Numbered from the stretch's first letter, positions 52,921-63,365 are shown. The stretch is DNA of 64,000 nucleotides from Lepidostoma basale (GCA_022606425.2 JAHDVF020000516.1:62001-126000); one strand, 5' to 3'. Translations and numbers: made by a program. Notes: a model not told the origin generated them from the letters alone.

Positions 52921-53087
52921 AGTGAAATGTTTATTTTAATTTTAAATTTCAAATGTTCATTCATTATCGTAAATAAACACAGTACCTCTTCATTTTATAT
53001 CGGCTTTTGGTGATGAATAGATCCATTAAATGAATTAAAGACTTTTTATTAAAGATAAAGCTTGTAAATAATTAATACCTTCGTAGT

Positions 53088-53279
53088 AACCTTCGTGGCC
53101 GAGTGGTAAGTGCAAAGACTGCCACTCCGAAGGTTCCGGGTTCGATTTCCGGCGAGGGCAGTGTGATTGTCACGCTGTCTTTGGTCTGGTGTAGGATTTT
53201 AGTGATAATAAAATGGCGATAGATTAGCTACCAATCACGCGCCACGAGAATCATTATGATAGGCTCATGCTGTCATGAA
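53088..53279 (+). mobile_element. SINE-1, interrupted by LINE-E
   Basis: ACCTTCGTGGCCGAGTGGTA head, B box GGTTCGATTTCC, body to CATGCTGTCATGA. The 3' end (AATGATGTATAGAGCGATTT) resumes at 53742 beyond the LINE-E insertion, giving one split element. The 75 nt head could form a 6 bp acceptor-like stem (CCTTCG with CGAGGG). Confidence 0.8.
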
Positions 53280-53741
53280 ATATCTTCTTCTCCGGTCTCA
53301 ATCTAATGATTGGTCTGCAGCAAAGCGACGCATCTCGTCCTCCACTCCGCTCGGTCCTCGGCAACTCTCTTCAACTCTGAATAAGAGGTGCAGCCCATAT
53401 CTCGGCAAATCTGGTCTAGGTACTACTGGCGAGGTCGTCCTCTGCCAATCGATCCCTCGACCATTCCCTCCAACACATCATGGAGGAAACATTCGTGTCG
53501 CAACACATGACCAATCCATCTTGCGCGCCTCTCCGCTATGGTGTTCAACATGTGCCTACTCTCTCCAACTCTGCTGAGAACCTCTTCATTTGTAATGTGG
53601 ACCCTCGATGAAAAATGGGCAATTCGTCGATAGTTCCACATCTCAAATGCCTCCAGCCTTTTGCGCTCTCTTACGCCCAGGCACCAATTCTCGCAGCCGT
53701 ACAGTAAAACACTCCACACCAATGTTTTTATAAGTTGTTTA
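53280..53741 (-). mobile_element. LINE-E C-terminal copy nested in SINE-1
   Basis: VWSVLLYGCENWCLGVRERK, RLEAFEMWNYRRIAHFSSRV, TNEEVLSRVGE, RRARWIGHVLRHECFLHDVL, EGMVEGSIGRGRPRQ, then the ECRDMGCTSYSELKRVAEDR block. The SINE-1 sequence continues on both sides, with ATGA at each junction. Confidence 0.8.
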
Positions 53742-53772
53742 ATGATGTATAGAGCGATTTAAAAAAAATATA
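53742..53772 (+). mobile_element. SINE-1 3' end beyond the LINE-E insertion
   Basis: ATGATGTATAGAGCGATTTA followed by an A-rich tail, the missing terminus of the copy at 53088-53279. Confidence 0.75.
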
Positions 53773-53784
53773 AACGTCTGATTC

Positions 53785-53905
53785 CTAGAAATTGTATTAT
53801 ATTTTATGTGGAATGACATGTACTGCCTTGTAAAATACTATTAAATATTCAAAAGTTACTTTTTATAAACTTTTCGACTTGTGGCGAAACGTGTCGTTTC
53901 GTTTA
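53785..53905 (-). repeat. Penelope-type repeat, degraded
   Basis: AACGTCTGATTCCTAGAAAT, GGAATGACATGTACTGCC, then a + facing GTGGCGAAACGTGTCG. Confidence 0.4.
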
Positions 53906-54424
53906 ATTACAAATGTTCGTATAAAAAATCCAAAAAATGTATAAATATATATTTTTAATTATTAAAATAATATGATTCGCTATAACACCATTTTTAAACA
54001 TACTTATCAGTATAATGACACTTGGTTTGTGTATGGGTATAAAATATCGTATGAGAAAAGCTTTTCGTGCAAGTAAGCTAGATTCTTCGGACCTACATTA
54101 TTTTAATCTAAAAGTTTGCAGATGTTTAATCATGTAAGAACATCATTTAGCACACATATTAAATGTGCACACCTACGTACTAAATTTGGTTATACATTAA
54201 TCCTTAATTTATTCAGATAGATGGCGTTACTTACCCATATCATGTTTATGTATTTAGGTTTTAATGTGAATTAAATGTTACATATGTATAATATTAAAAT
54301 TTAAATATTTTTTATAATTTGATTCTACTGTGTTAATATTACATAAATCTGTAAGTATTAATTTATTTATAAATAACAATAAAAATAATATATAAAAATG
54401 CATTTTTGATTTGATATGGAAACT
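53906..54424. other. AT-rich, unassigned
   Basis: Contains ATAGATGGCGTTACTTAC (54220), shared with 14765; otherwise nothing. Confidence 0.2.
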
Positions 54425-54860
54425 TATGAATCTTCTTTTTCTTTCGGTGCCGTGTCAGGTACCCCCAACGTTGGCGATCACTGCAGCAAAGGCATCTCTA
54501 TCCTGCGCCACTTGGAACAGGTTCTGAACTCTGGTTATTCCTGTCCACTCTTTGATTTTCCGCAGCCAGGACAGCTGCCTTCTTCCAACTCCCCAACGTC
54601 ATTCTATCTTGCCCATAAATATCAGCCGAATGAGGTGGTATCTTTCTCCCCTTAGCACATGACCCAAATGTGAAACCTAATTAACACACTTGACAACAGC
54701 TTTCTATTGGCTCTTGCTCTCTGCAGTACGTCTGCATTACTGACCCTATCGGTCCACGATATACGCAGCATTCTGCGGTATATCCACATCTCGAACACTT
54801 CCAATCGGTTCATTACATTACCTTGAGGCAGGGAACCATTCTTTCAATACCACTCTCCAC
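54425..54860 (-). mobile_element. LINE-D, longest copy
   Basis: NRLEVFEMWIYRRMLRISWT, DRVSNADVLQRAR, then GVGRRQLSWLRKIKEWTGIT and VQNLFQVAQDRDAFAAVIAN, with (GAA)-like tail. These are C-terminal blocks common in arthropod non-LTR elements. Confidence 0.75.
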
Positions 54861-55019
54861 TCGCCCATCCTTAATTAACATATAATACAATAAATAAATA
54901 AAATAAACTAATGTTCCAGATTTTCACTAGTTCTGTAACTACGAATATATATTTTTAAAAATTTTGATACATTATACTGCGGAATATCATAATTACAATT
55001 TTTTTATTATATAAAATCA

Positions 55020-55680
55020 AATTGTTTCATTTTTGAGTTTAATTTTCTCGACAGTTTTCGAAAAATTCACACCTTCATCAGCAGGATTACGATATTAACT
55101 CATGTTTCCCATAACGATATAAAATCAAGTTTATATCGTTTTTCCGACGATGAAAGTGTAAAGCCTTCGAACTCCCCTCTTTTTCATCATCTTCATCTCA
55201 TCTTCCTCTTCCAATCATGCGATCTGTTAATACAGGATGTCATTTTTATACTGTGATGAAGACGTCCAGTTTATTAACCATTTCTGTAGTGGTCGTCCTG
55301 GTGGTCGACGCCCCTCTGAACTCTTGTGAATCACGATATTAGGAATCCTGGCCAGATCAAGCATTTCGATGTGGCCTGCTCCATCTCACTACTCCATCAA
55401 CTTTGCAGGATCGACGATTTGCAGGATATCTTCGTTGGTTATTTTATCTCTAAGGCTTATCTCTAACCCACGAAACATCTCAAGAAAAATAAACTCCAAA
55501 ATCATCAATTTTGTAGTATCTGTGAATATATTCGTTGGTTATCTTATATCTAAGAGATATATCTCTTCTTCATTAAATATGTCGAGAAAAGTAAACTCCT
55601 AAGTGGAAAATAATAGTATTTTTATTCATAAATGATGATCTTCAATTTGAAAATATGTAACAATACTTTTTTTCCACTTT
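55020..55680. repeat. Cluster of degraded Penelope-type repeats
   Basis: TTTGAGTTTAATTTTCTCGA, CACACCTTCATCAGCAGG and ATGTCGAGAAAAGTAAACTC are hammerhead-flanking words of the 35754 subfamily. LINE-B at 55185-55445 is inserted. Confidence 0.55.
55185..55445 (-). mobile_element. LINE-B 3' fragment
   Basis: On the - strand: NEDILQIVDPAKLM, GHIEMLDLARIPNIVIHKSS, then PPGRPLQKWLI. It sits inside a Penelope-type repeat cluster. Confidence 0.7.
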
Positions 55681-55707
55681 TGAGTTTATTGAGTTCCAGT
55701 ATTTTTT

Positions 55708-56012
55708 TCCACTTTTGAGATTATTTTTCTTGACATATTTCGTGATGAAGAGATATAGCCCTTAGATATAGGATAACCAACGAAGAAATTCACGGATACT
55801 GCAAGATTTCTGATTTTATTTTTCTCGACATATTTCGTGGGTATATTAAAGCTTTATTAGCTTTAATATACCCACGAAATATGTCGAGAAAAATAAAATC
55901 AGAAATCATGCAGTATCCGCGAATTTCTTTGTTGGTTGTCCTATATCTAAGAGCTATATCTCTTCATCACGAAATATGTCAAGAAAAGTAAACTCAAAAG
56001 TGAAAAAAAAAA
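55708..56012. repeat. Long near-perfect hairpin
   Basis: Arms of about 145 bp carry CTTGACATATTTCGTGATGA, CTCGACATATTTCGTGGGTA and their mirror images around AAAGCTTTATTAGCTTT. Four GAAATATGTC words remain from hammerhead-like motifs. Confidence 0.8.
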
Positions 56013-56027
56013 TATTTTTATTTTCAA

Positions 56028-56275
56028 GGATTAATGCATCTCAATAGAGACGAAAATATAATTTTTTTTGGAAACAAAATATAGTAGTCGAGGCGTTTAC
56101 AGGACTAATACTTTAATAACTTCACATTTTATAGATCAATCTACACTAGCACCATCTATTAAGATTACTTGTAAGAATTAAGCAAAAATCTTTATTAATG
56201 CAATGTGAAAGGCTTACGCAATTATCACACTGCTAGACAACGCTATCTTCGTCTCTATTGAGATACAATTAATCC
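56028..56275. mobile_element. TIR element (about 248 bp)
   Basis: Ends GGATTAATGCATCTCAATAG and, inverted from the right, GGATTAATTGTATCTCAATA, continuing AGAGACGAA. A related single end (TTCGTCTCTATTGAGACA) occurs at about 15042-15060. No coding sequence. Confidence 0.65.
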
Positions 56276-56374
56276 TTAAAAATGATTAAGCCGCAATGGG
56301 TAAAATCCAGTATTTGTCTACAAGTATTTGTATACATTCAAAAAAACAAATAATATTTTTATTCATAAAGAATG

Positions 56375-56945
56375 ACCGTGTACCCTCCCTTTCCTGTGAT
56401 GGGTATCAACTACACGTTGCTTCTAAAAACCATCAATATCTCTATAAATATAAAAATACAAGGTTAAGATTTTAGGTATTCCTCCATAATATATTTACGC
56501 AGTGATTTAAAAAATAATATTAATAATAATCAGAATTTATCGGGTACATCGGAGGTATTTTGTGAAAATTGAAAACAAAGTATAAACAGCGCTTTTAGTG
56601 CGCCACACTATATTCGCATCTCACTCTTGCATATGTTCTAGCTCAATGTTCTCACTCTCGCCGTTCCGCCGCGCTGGCAGTGGCGGCAGTCGCTTTCGGG
56701 CTTGCAACCATAGTGGGTCTATGCCCGTGAGCGTTGCCAGATGGTTTTTTCATGTTTTTAGCAATTAAATCTCAATTATTATAATTTTTGAGTTCAATTA
56801 TAATTATATAAGGGGATTAGCTATGAATGTTCCTATTTTTCCGATTTAAAATTGCTAATTTTTTAACGCGTACTGACTTCCCTACACCGGAACGCACGTG
56901 TTTATTTTAGCTCCGTAAGGGAAAGGTTAAATATGACAAATACGG
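56375..56945 (-). repeat. Dispersed repeat R2, inverted copy
   Basis: Mirror of 15655-16235 with roughly 80-85 percent similarity by eye. It contains an extra GC-rich stretch (CCGCCGCGCTGGCAGTGGC). Confidence 0.8.
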
Positions 56946-57444
56946 AATAATATTATTCAATGCCTATGAGCTATAAATTTCCATCTTAATGCATTATTAA
57001 TCAATGTAACAATATAGTATTGTTCCATATACAATTCTCATACGATTCTCAACAGTATACGAGTATATATCATTACTAATAAATGCATGACCCGACTTAA
57101 TTATCTCGGTAACCATGTCAGATTATCTGTGTAATTGGATGCTGTAGTAACACTAATAACTAACATAACTTCCACACACATATTTCATGTGTGTGTGTGA
57201 ACTACAATAGTTTCTCATGAAATAGTACATCGGCTAGTTCGGCGAACATGGGGTTATTTTGGATTAACTCGGAAATTTATTGTTCAAACTTCAGCTGTTG
57301 TTATTTCTAAGGGCTGTTGTGAGGATGCGTCCTGCTAATTGTCAACAGTAAATGTAGCTATTCATTTGAATAATATTTGCAAAATGTTGAATAGATTTTA
57401 TTATAAAATATATATATTTTATGTATGAAAATATCACTTATGTA
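56946..57444. other. Unassigned sequence
   Basis: Nothing recognised. Confidence 0.2.
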
Positions 57445-57942
57445 TGGAAATATCCCTTATGTATGGAAGCGAAGCATGGGACAGGCAAAAGAAGGATGAA
57501 ATTAGAATAAACGCAGTAGAAATAAGATCTCTTAGACGAATGTGTGGATACTCTGTGTATGATAGAGTGTCGAATGAAAATACAAGAAGTGAATGCGGTG
57601 CGAATGATGGTGTCATGAACAAAATAATGAAAGGATCATTAAGATGGTTTGGACATATGGAAAGAATGAATGAAGAAAGAATGGTAAAAAAATTATATGT
57701 TAACGATGTAAGCGAAACCAGAAATAGAGGAAGACCGAGAAAAACTTGGCACAATCAAATAAATCAAATATTGAATGTCGGCCATGTGAGGAGTCAGAGA
57801 AATCGATGCGCGTGCATGACACGATGTATGAATGTTGAGGAAGCGAGAGAAATATGTCAGGAAAGAAAAGTGTGGCAGTCCATTTTTTTCTGCCTACCCC
57901 TTCGGGGAGACGGCGTGATCGTTAGTTAGTTAGTTAGTTAAA
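57445..57942 (+). mobile_element. LINE-A copy with long open frame and (TTAG)n tail
   Basis: Open from 57444 to 57926: LMYGSEAWDRQKKDEIRINA, RRMCGYSVYDRVSNEN, KGSLRWFGHMERMNEERMVK and NRGRPRKTWHNQINQILNVG. A T-run insertion near 57886 shifts the final block. The tail is GTTAGTTAGTTAGTTAGTTA. Confidence 0.85.
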
Positions 57943-58044
57943 TGCAGATTAAATAAGATCTTAAATGTTTAAATAAATAAAAATTGTTATAAATATAAAA
58001 ATTGAATATAATTAGTCGCGACAGCTATTTCAACAACAAAAATA

Positions 58045-58500
58045 CAAATAATTTAACAATTTTTGCAGTCCTTGAATTCTCCATGCGGTCCACGTGGTCT
58101 CTTTGCTTCTTCCCCATCTCACTATGTCCTTAACACCACAGACAGACCTTATGGTTTCATTTCTGAACCAATATCTGAGGGTTTTGCCTGCGATGGAGCG
58201 TAGGGTTCGCATTTCTGCTACTCTAGGAAGGTTCTTAGTTCTATTGGTATCGGCTCTGAACACTATTCCATACGTCATGATGGGACGAACGCATGCCTTG
58301 TATATCTTGACTTTACTTTCGATTAGCATGTATTTGTTCCTCCATATGGTGTCGCGCAAGCAGCCAGCCACGGCTGTCGCTTTGTTGGTTTGTGCTCGCA
58401 CTTCGTCGTATAGGTCACTGTAGCTACCAATCTCTATGCCTAGGTAAAAAAATCGCATGACTTGCTCAATAGGTGTGTTATCGATGATCAGTTTACATCA
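58045..58500 (-). mobile_element. LINE-B, best-preserved copy
   Basis: Open over 142 residues: RFFYLGIEIGSYSDLYDEVR, AQTNKATAVAGCLRDTIWRN, KYMLIESKVKIYKACVRPIM, TYGIVFRADTNRTKNLPRVA, EMRTLRSIAGKTLRYWFRNE, then SVCGVKDIVRWGRSKETTW. This is the C-terminal region after the RT palm. The extreme 3' end is missing. Confidence 0.8.
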
Positions 58501-58589
58501 GTTCCTACTTACTTAAAATCGAACGGAATAGAGCCTGACCTGGACAGGGGTCCGCCGTTTGTGTTTCGTTCCTTACAATAATCTTACTT

Positions 58590-58735
58590 TCTAATCGATC
58601 GCGAATATCAATCAGATGCAGCGTTCACATTTAGATTTAAAACAGGTCTTAATGCGCCCTTGAGGTGATTACATCACAAAAACGGCGCTTTAAAACTTGA
58701 CCTATTACTATTATTATTATTATTATTATTAATTA
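58590..58735 (+). repeat. Dispersed repeat R1 with (TTA)n tail
   Basis: GATGCAGCGTTCACATTTAG, GCCCTTGAGGTGATTACATC, CGGCGCTTTAAAACTTGACC, then (TTA)n, which suggests a 3' end of a retroelement. Confidence 0.75.
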
Positions 58736-58833
58736 CAATTACAAATTAATTGGAGGAATTGGAGCATGTACACAACAGGTCGTTTGGACCCAATTACTAT
58801 ATACATTTTTTTTATCTATTATGTTGATTCTCG

Positions 58834-58993
58834 TGACATGTAATTGGTAGCCAATCTATCGCCATTGTATTGTCACGTGAATTCTACACCTGACCAAAGA
58901 CAGTGTGACAATCACACTGCCATCGCCGGGAATCGAACCCAGGACCTTCGGCATGGAAGTCAGAGCTCGTAATAACTCTGCCACGAAGGTAAG
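58834..58993 (-). mobile_element. SINE-1, 5' two-thirds
   Basis: Inverted: head CCTTCGTGGCAGAGTTATTA, B box GGTTCGATTCC, core and body to CATGTCACGAGAATC. Confidence 0.75.
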
Positions 58994-59089
58994 GTGCCAA
59001 GTATCAAAATGTGAGAAACAATTAATCATTTGAGAAAAAAAATTATGCGTCTATTATCTGATATTGGTACTTTAATCTATAATCGAATA

Positions 59090-59300
59090 GCGATTTATGA
59101 ACGTTATATAATTCGGCAATAAAATCGTCAGATCCCTCGAATTACGTTCGTGTTATAAACCATTTAAACCGAGCCACCGGCCTGTGATCCCATTCTAATC
59201 GGCGGTCGCTATACGCTTAGGCGAGTGGAATGGGTCGTGGTCTAATTCAATAACGGAACAATATATTATATTGCTATTTCACGCGGTGTTTTGAAAATTC
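59090..59300. other. Single-copy, G+C-richer island
   Basis: AAACCGAGCCACCGGCCTGT, ATTCTAATCGGCGGTCGC and GAGTGGAATGGGTCGTGG; no repeat match. Candidate regulatory sequence. Confidence 0.25.
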
Positions 59301-59344
59301 GTATCTCGAATCGTATACAGTAAAGGATGTTCCGAAAGAATTTT

Positions 59345-59480
59345 CTTAAAAAAAGACTATTAGATAATTAATACGAATGAAAACGTGGGTTTTCTAAAAT
59401 GTTTATTATATTTAATGGGAATGACATGTTTTGCCCTTCTTATGCATTATCAAATGTTGCGCATGTAACATTTGATAATG
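59345..59480 (-). repeat. Penelope-type repeat, GACATGTTTTGCC subfamily
   Basis: Shares ATGGGAATGACATGTTTTGC and GCATTATCAAATGT with degraded copies at 5215-5340, 46070-46260 and 53785-53900. A short foldback (ACATTTGATAATGC) closes it. Confidence 0.5.
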
Positions 59481-59870
59481 CCTTAGAAATTTATGCGAGG
59501 ATAACGCTTCGGTACGTACAATCTACCCATCGCAGAAGACCTTGCTGATCGCAACGTAGACTGCCTCGCATTCGGTTTCTCGGTGATGCCGAGTTCAGAT
59601 ATGTAGGCGGGTGCCATTCCATGCAGCGCCTTAAATACAGTCCAGCAGAGCTTATATTGAATTCTTTCCGGACATTTCAGCAAATGGAGCTCTTTGAGGG
59701 GTTGCGTTATTTGACAATACTTTGGCACACCCTTAATCAGTCATGCTGCCGCGTTAAATGCAGACTGGAGTTTATTAATTTGCTGTTTTGGAATGTTGGT
59801 GTAGATTCCACTACAGTAATCTAGTCGTGACACGACGAAGGAGTTTATCAGCGTTTTAAAACTGTCAACG
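59480..59870 (-). mobile_element. LINE-G-like C-terminal fragment
   Basis: SFVVSRLDYCSGIYTNIPK-type reading upstream, then PKYCQITQPLKELHLLKCPE, RIQYKLCWTVFKALHGMAPA and YISELGITEKPNARQSTLRS. Frameshifted and truncated. Confidence 0.7.
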
Positions 59871-59927
59871 GGAATATTTATTTTTACAGATCTTAATTGA
59901 CATGAACTCGGAGAGTTTTTATAGTAA

Positions 59928-60065
59928 TGGATCTTAGGACCTTAATCTCAGATGTTCTTAGCAGACCCATGGTTCGTACAGTGTCGGCCCGCGTCTCTAC
60001 AGCATACGTCATGATAGTTCGCATGTACGTCTTATAGATTCTTGCCATCAATACGCATGTGCTTG
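59928..60065 (-). mobile_element. LINE-B fragment
   Basis: RIYKTYMRTIMTYAVETRAD, then MGLLRTSEIKVLRSI. Adjacent to the LINE-G fragment, same orientation. Confidence 0.7.
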
Positions 60066-60489
60066 TTCTTTTAAACTAGATTCTTCAGACACCCTGACAC
60101 GGCAGAAGCTCCACTGATTGTTCTCGTATAAAAAAATCAATTGGTCTACAACTGGGTGTATGAAGGAAGCTAGTTTCGAACATCCTGTATCTATAGCACT
60201 GTACAGACAACCTATTTGACAATACGTCACATACCGAGCGTCACGGCGCCTCGTGGCGTTATCAGCGCCGGGCACGCGACAGAGTGCGTTAGACTGTGAA
60301 CGGATGTGCGCCCTAAGATACTGTAACAAAGTAACCTAATATGATTTGCGCGCGTTTTACTAAGTGAATCGGAACTCATCGGAAGTGGTACGGCGAGCGT
60401 ACTGGATTTAAGACGACAGTCTACAAAAATCAATTTTTACGTATATCGACACATATTTTCTATAATCCAATATATATACAAGTAAACAC
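60066..60489. other. Unassigned, G+C-rich centre
   Basis: 60225-60320 is G+C-rich (CGTCACGGCGCCTCGTGGCG); possibly the end of an unclassified element. Confidence 0.2.
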
Positions 60490-60935
60490 TCATCATCATC
60501 ATCGGCTGTCCCTCGTGTCCGAGGAAGACTATCCTTGCGAATTCTGGGGCATCTGGGGCAGGAGAAGGCGCTTGTAATGGAGCCATCACCGTCTCTCAGT
60601 GGTCTCTTCTTTCTCATCCTCCTCCTCTCTGCGACGTTGTCTCTGCGCTGTGCTTCAAAGTCCTGCGTGCCTTTATGTACTGCTATTATCCACCTAGGTC
60701 TGCCTTCTGCAGTCTTTTACCAGCAATCACAGTCGATGCCAGTCTTTTGTAGGTTTCCTTTAAGGGAGTCCTTAAAGCGTTTCCTCTGACCACCATGTGA
60801 GCGTTTCCCTTGGGTAAGCTGAGAGTACATAATCTTCCTTGGGAGTCTGGTCTTAGTCATTCTGACGACGTGACAAGCCAATCGCAGTTGTCTCTGAATA
60901 ATGGCAGCCTCAATACTTGACCAGTCTGTCGATGC
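60490..60935 (-). mobile_element. LINE-I 3' end with zinc-finger-like C-terminus
   Basis: TDWSSIEAAIIQRQLRLACH, VVRMTKTRLPRKIMYSQLTQ, GKRSHGGQRKRFKDSLKGNL, then EGRPRWIIAVHKGTQDFEAQ and a Cys-rich CPRCPRIRKDSLPRTRG end. The tail is (GAT)n. Confidence 0.75.
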
Positions 60936-60966
60936 CAGCGAGCCTGGCGAAACCGGTCGCTGTCTA
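60926..60966 (+). ncRNA. Hammerhead-like 3' part, ACCGGT type
   Basis: TCGATG, GCCAG/CCTGGC hairpin, GAAACCGGTC, GCTGTC. Followed by the same tail as 50775-50810. Confidence 0.4.
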
Positions 60967-61100
60967 AATAAAGACAAAAGTGGAAGTAGTTAAAAAACAT
61001 CGTTTTATTTAATTATTATCAATACTTGTTATAATGACCTCAGCAAGTTTGCTGTGATTTGTCCGGTCATTTGTCAAAACTTTAAATAACATATGTCGAA

Positions 61101-61205
61101 CAACAACAACAAACCATCACGCCGTTTCTCCAAAGGGGCTGGCAGAGAGCATAGACCGCCACACAACTCGATCCTGTCACACATCTCTAGTTTATTCCAC
61201 ATTCA
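61101..61205 (-). mobile_element. LINE-A 3' fragment, (TTG)n-tail type
   Basis: ACAACAACAACAAACC tail plus the last 80 bp of the ORF, inverted. LINE-C begins immediately after it. Confidence 0.65.
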
Positions 61206-61207
61206 TA

Positions 61208-61772
61208 GTAATATGGAGTCCTCACGAGGCGAGGGTCCAGAAAAAAAATCTGAGGTATCTCTACATGAGGAAGTATGATAGTTATCCGTGGCTCTATCCC
61301 ACGGCATTTTTTTTGGAATGCTAGGAACCAATTTTCTACAGCTTCGAAGAGATGGGCTATAATCATCTTATAACACATTTCTTTAGATTACTTAGAGGAT
61401 ATTTCGAGAACTCGGCCGTGTTGGAGGATGTTGGTATTTTTGTCCCCGATAGATATCTCTGAGAGCGACAGCACAGATTGTCTGCCTGCCAATCTGCCTC
61501 TGGTGACACCAGTGGAAAGAGCAATTATCCTGTTGAACTCGGTCTCCTCCGAGATTAACGCCTTTCATATTAGTGAAAGTACGTTCAGGTGACAAATATT
61601 CTCGACTTAAGAAAGCATCTTGTCTTCCTAATGTCGAACCATCTCTAATGCGTTTCTGGTATTATGTTGATGTAATAACATTTTAACTGTACTCAATAAA
61701 TGCCTTAAACATTTATGCTGTTTGTAATGTCTTTTGAGTAAATAAGCTGATTTGATTTGATTTGATTTGATA
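61208..61772 (+). mobile_element. LINE-C, longest 3' copy
   Basis: Pieces of frames read RYLYMRKYDSYPWLYPTAFF, LQLRRDG, RLLRGYFENSAVLEDVGIFV and PDRYL, then a 300 bp 3' UTR and (GATTT)n tail. Stops and frameshifts throughout. Confidence 0.75.
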
Positions 61773-61830
61773 ATACACGCACCTTGATTCTTCCGACATC
61801 TTACACGTCCGACGTATAATATTAAAACGA
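61772..61830 (-). mobile_element. LINE-A sliver
   Basis: About 60 bp inverted, reading VGRVRCRKNQGACI (compare VGHVRSRKNRRACM), directly after the LINE-C tail. Confidence 0.5.
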
Positions 61831-62082
61831 TTTTAAAATGTTGGAATTGTTGGTTTAAAAATATCTTGCGAATATATAATATATTCCATGGCTCCCCTCT
61901 TAAATTCAACTTGTACTGTCATGGAGAAAATTAGATTTTCTGAAAAAATATTGCATTTTTTTGAGCACGTGAGAGTTTGAGATTTATGTTTGTTGTTAAA
62001 AAAACTTTATGCTCGCGAATTTTATACTTATATTTTGAAACTTGGAAACGGTTATTTTATCCAATGCAGTAAATATGTGTAA

Positions 62083-62356
62083 ACTAACTAACTTACCATC
62101 ACGCCATCTCACCGAAGGGATAGGCAGAAAGAATTGACTGCCGCACTTTTCTTTCCTGACACATTTTTCTCGCTTCCTCAACATTAAAACATCGTGTCAT
62201 GCACGCGCGTCGATTTCTCTGACTCCTCAAGTGGCCAACATTCAATATTTGATTTATTTCGTTGTGCCATGTTATCTTCAGTCTTTCTCTATTTCTAGTT
62301 CTATTAACATCGTTAACATATATTTTTTTACCATTCTTTCTTTCCATGTGTCCAAT
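62083..62356 (-). mobile_element. LINE-A C-terminal copy
   Basis: Tail AACTAACTAACTTACC, then on the - strand VRQSILSAYPFGEMA, RNRRACMTRCFNVEEA and ITWHNEINQILNVG. The element stops within MERK, before the usual GSLRWFGH block. Confidence 0.8.
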
Positions 62357-62574
62357 TATGTTTATGTTATAATATAGAGGAAAATAAACCTAGTTGAACG
62401 TTATTTTGAAAACTGTATTGTTTTACTAATACCAATATGGAATGTTAATATAGTTAAAAAATAAATACTACATAATTATTTAAAAAAAAAAATCTTTCTT
62501 ATGTATTACAATTCACTTATTTATTTTTGATAAACCTGAGTGTACTGTGAAGTTTCATTATGACGATTTTTATG

Positions 62575-62705
62575 ACCGTTTTTCCACTTTTGTATTTATT
62601 TTAATCGACATATTTTGAAGGTCTTACAGATTTATCATCGGTTTATATCGTTTTCCTGGTGATAATGGTAATTAAAAATCTCGAAACATAAATCTTACAA
62701 TAAGT
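62575..62705. repeat. Penelope-type repeat, degraded
   Basis: GTTTTTCCACTTTTGTATTT, ATCGACATATTTTGAAGG and the facing ATCTCGAAACATAAATC. Confidence 0.4.
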
Positions 62706-63164
62706 TTAGAAGACACTTTGTGAATAAAAAATCAATAAAACATTTATTTTGCACGTAATTGCCATTTTTGAGAAAGTTTTCATTAATAAAGCTCAACATC
62801 AACAACGTTTACGAAATAGAACTAATAAAATACATGACGTGGGAAATAAGATATCCTTAATGATAATTAACAATAAAAGAACTCTTACCAATTATTCAAA
62901 TTGTTGGTTTAATTTTTATATTATCTCTAATGTTGGCATATTAATCATTATTATGAAGAAAGAATTTAGGAATTATATCGTGTCTAGACTCAAACCCTAG
63001 TCTCCTGAACAGAAGTCAATTGTTCTGTCAACAAAACCACGACCCGGTTTGTGTTTTTCAAAATAGACTTCCACTACAAGGCTACAGTAAAAAGCTTCAT
63101 TTTTTTAAATTTAGTATATTATTGATTATTCATTACATAAACTCTTATATATTTTTAATAAATA

Positions 63165-63365
63165 AAAATAATTATATGCTAACTTTTAAAGCGCCGTTTT
63201 TGTAATGTAATCACCTCAAGGACGCATTAAGACGTGTTTTAGATCTAAAAATCTAGATGTGAAGGGTGCATCTGATATTCGCGATCGTTTAGAAAGTATT
63301 AGAAAACAAAATATACAAGTTTTAAGTTAGGTATGATATACGAAAATGTGGGTGAAAATAAAATA
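63165..63365 (-). repeat. Dispersed repeat R1, inverted
   Basis: AGCGCCGTTTTTGTAATGTA, ACCTCAAGGACGCATTAAGA and GATCGTTTAGAAAGTATTAG mirror the copy at 1-200. Confidence 0.75.

Noticed and set aside
53088..53165. Possible tRNA genes at SINE-1 heads
   Set aside because: A and B boxes are present, but the anticodon arm is poor and the same head is always attached to the SINE body, so these are tRNA-derived SINEs.
53275..53577. 100-codon + strand frame
   Set aside because: Antisense to LINE-E, which has the recognisable protein blocks.
62749..63000. 83-codon + strand frame as a host gene
   Set aside because: No domain, AT-rich composition, no splice or start context; most likely chance.
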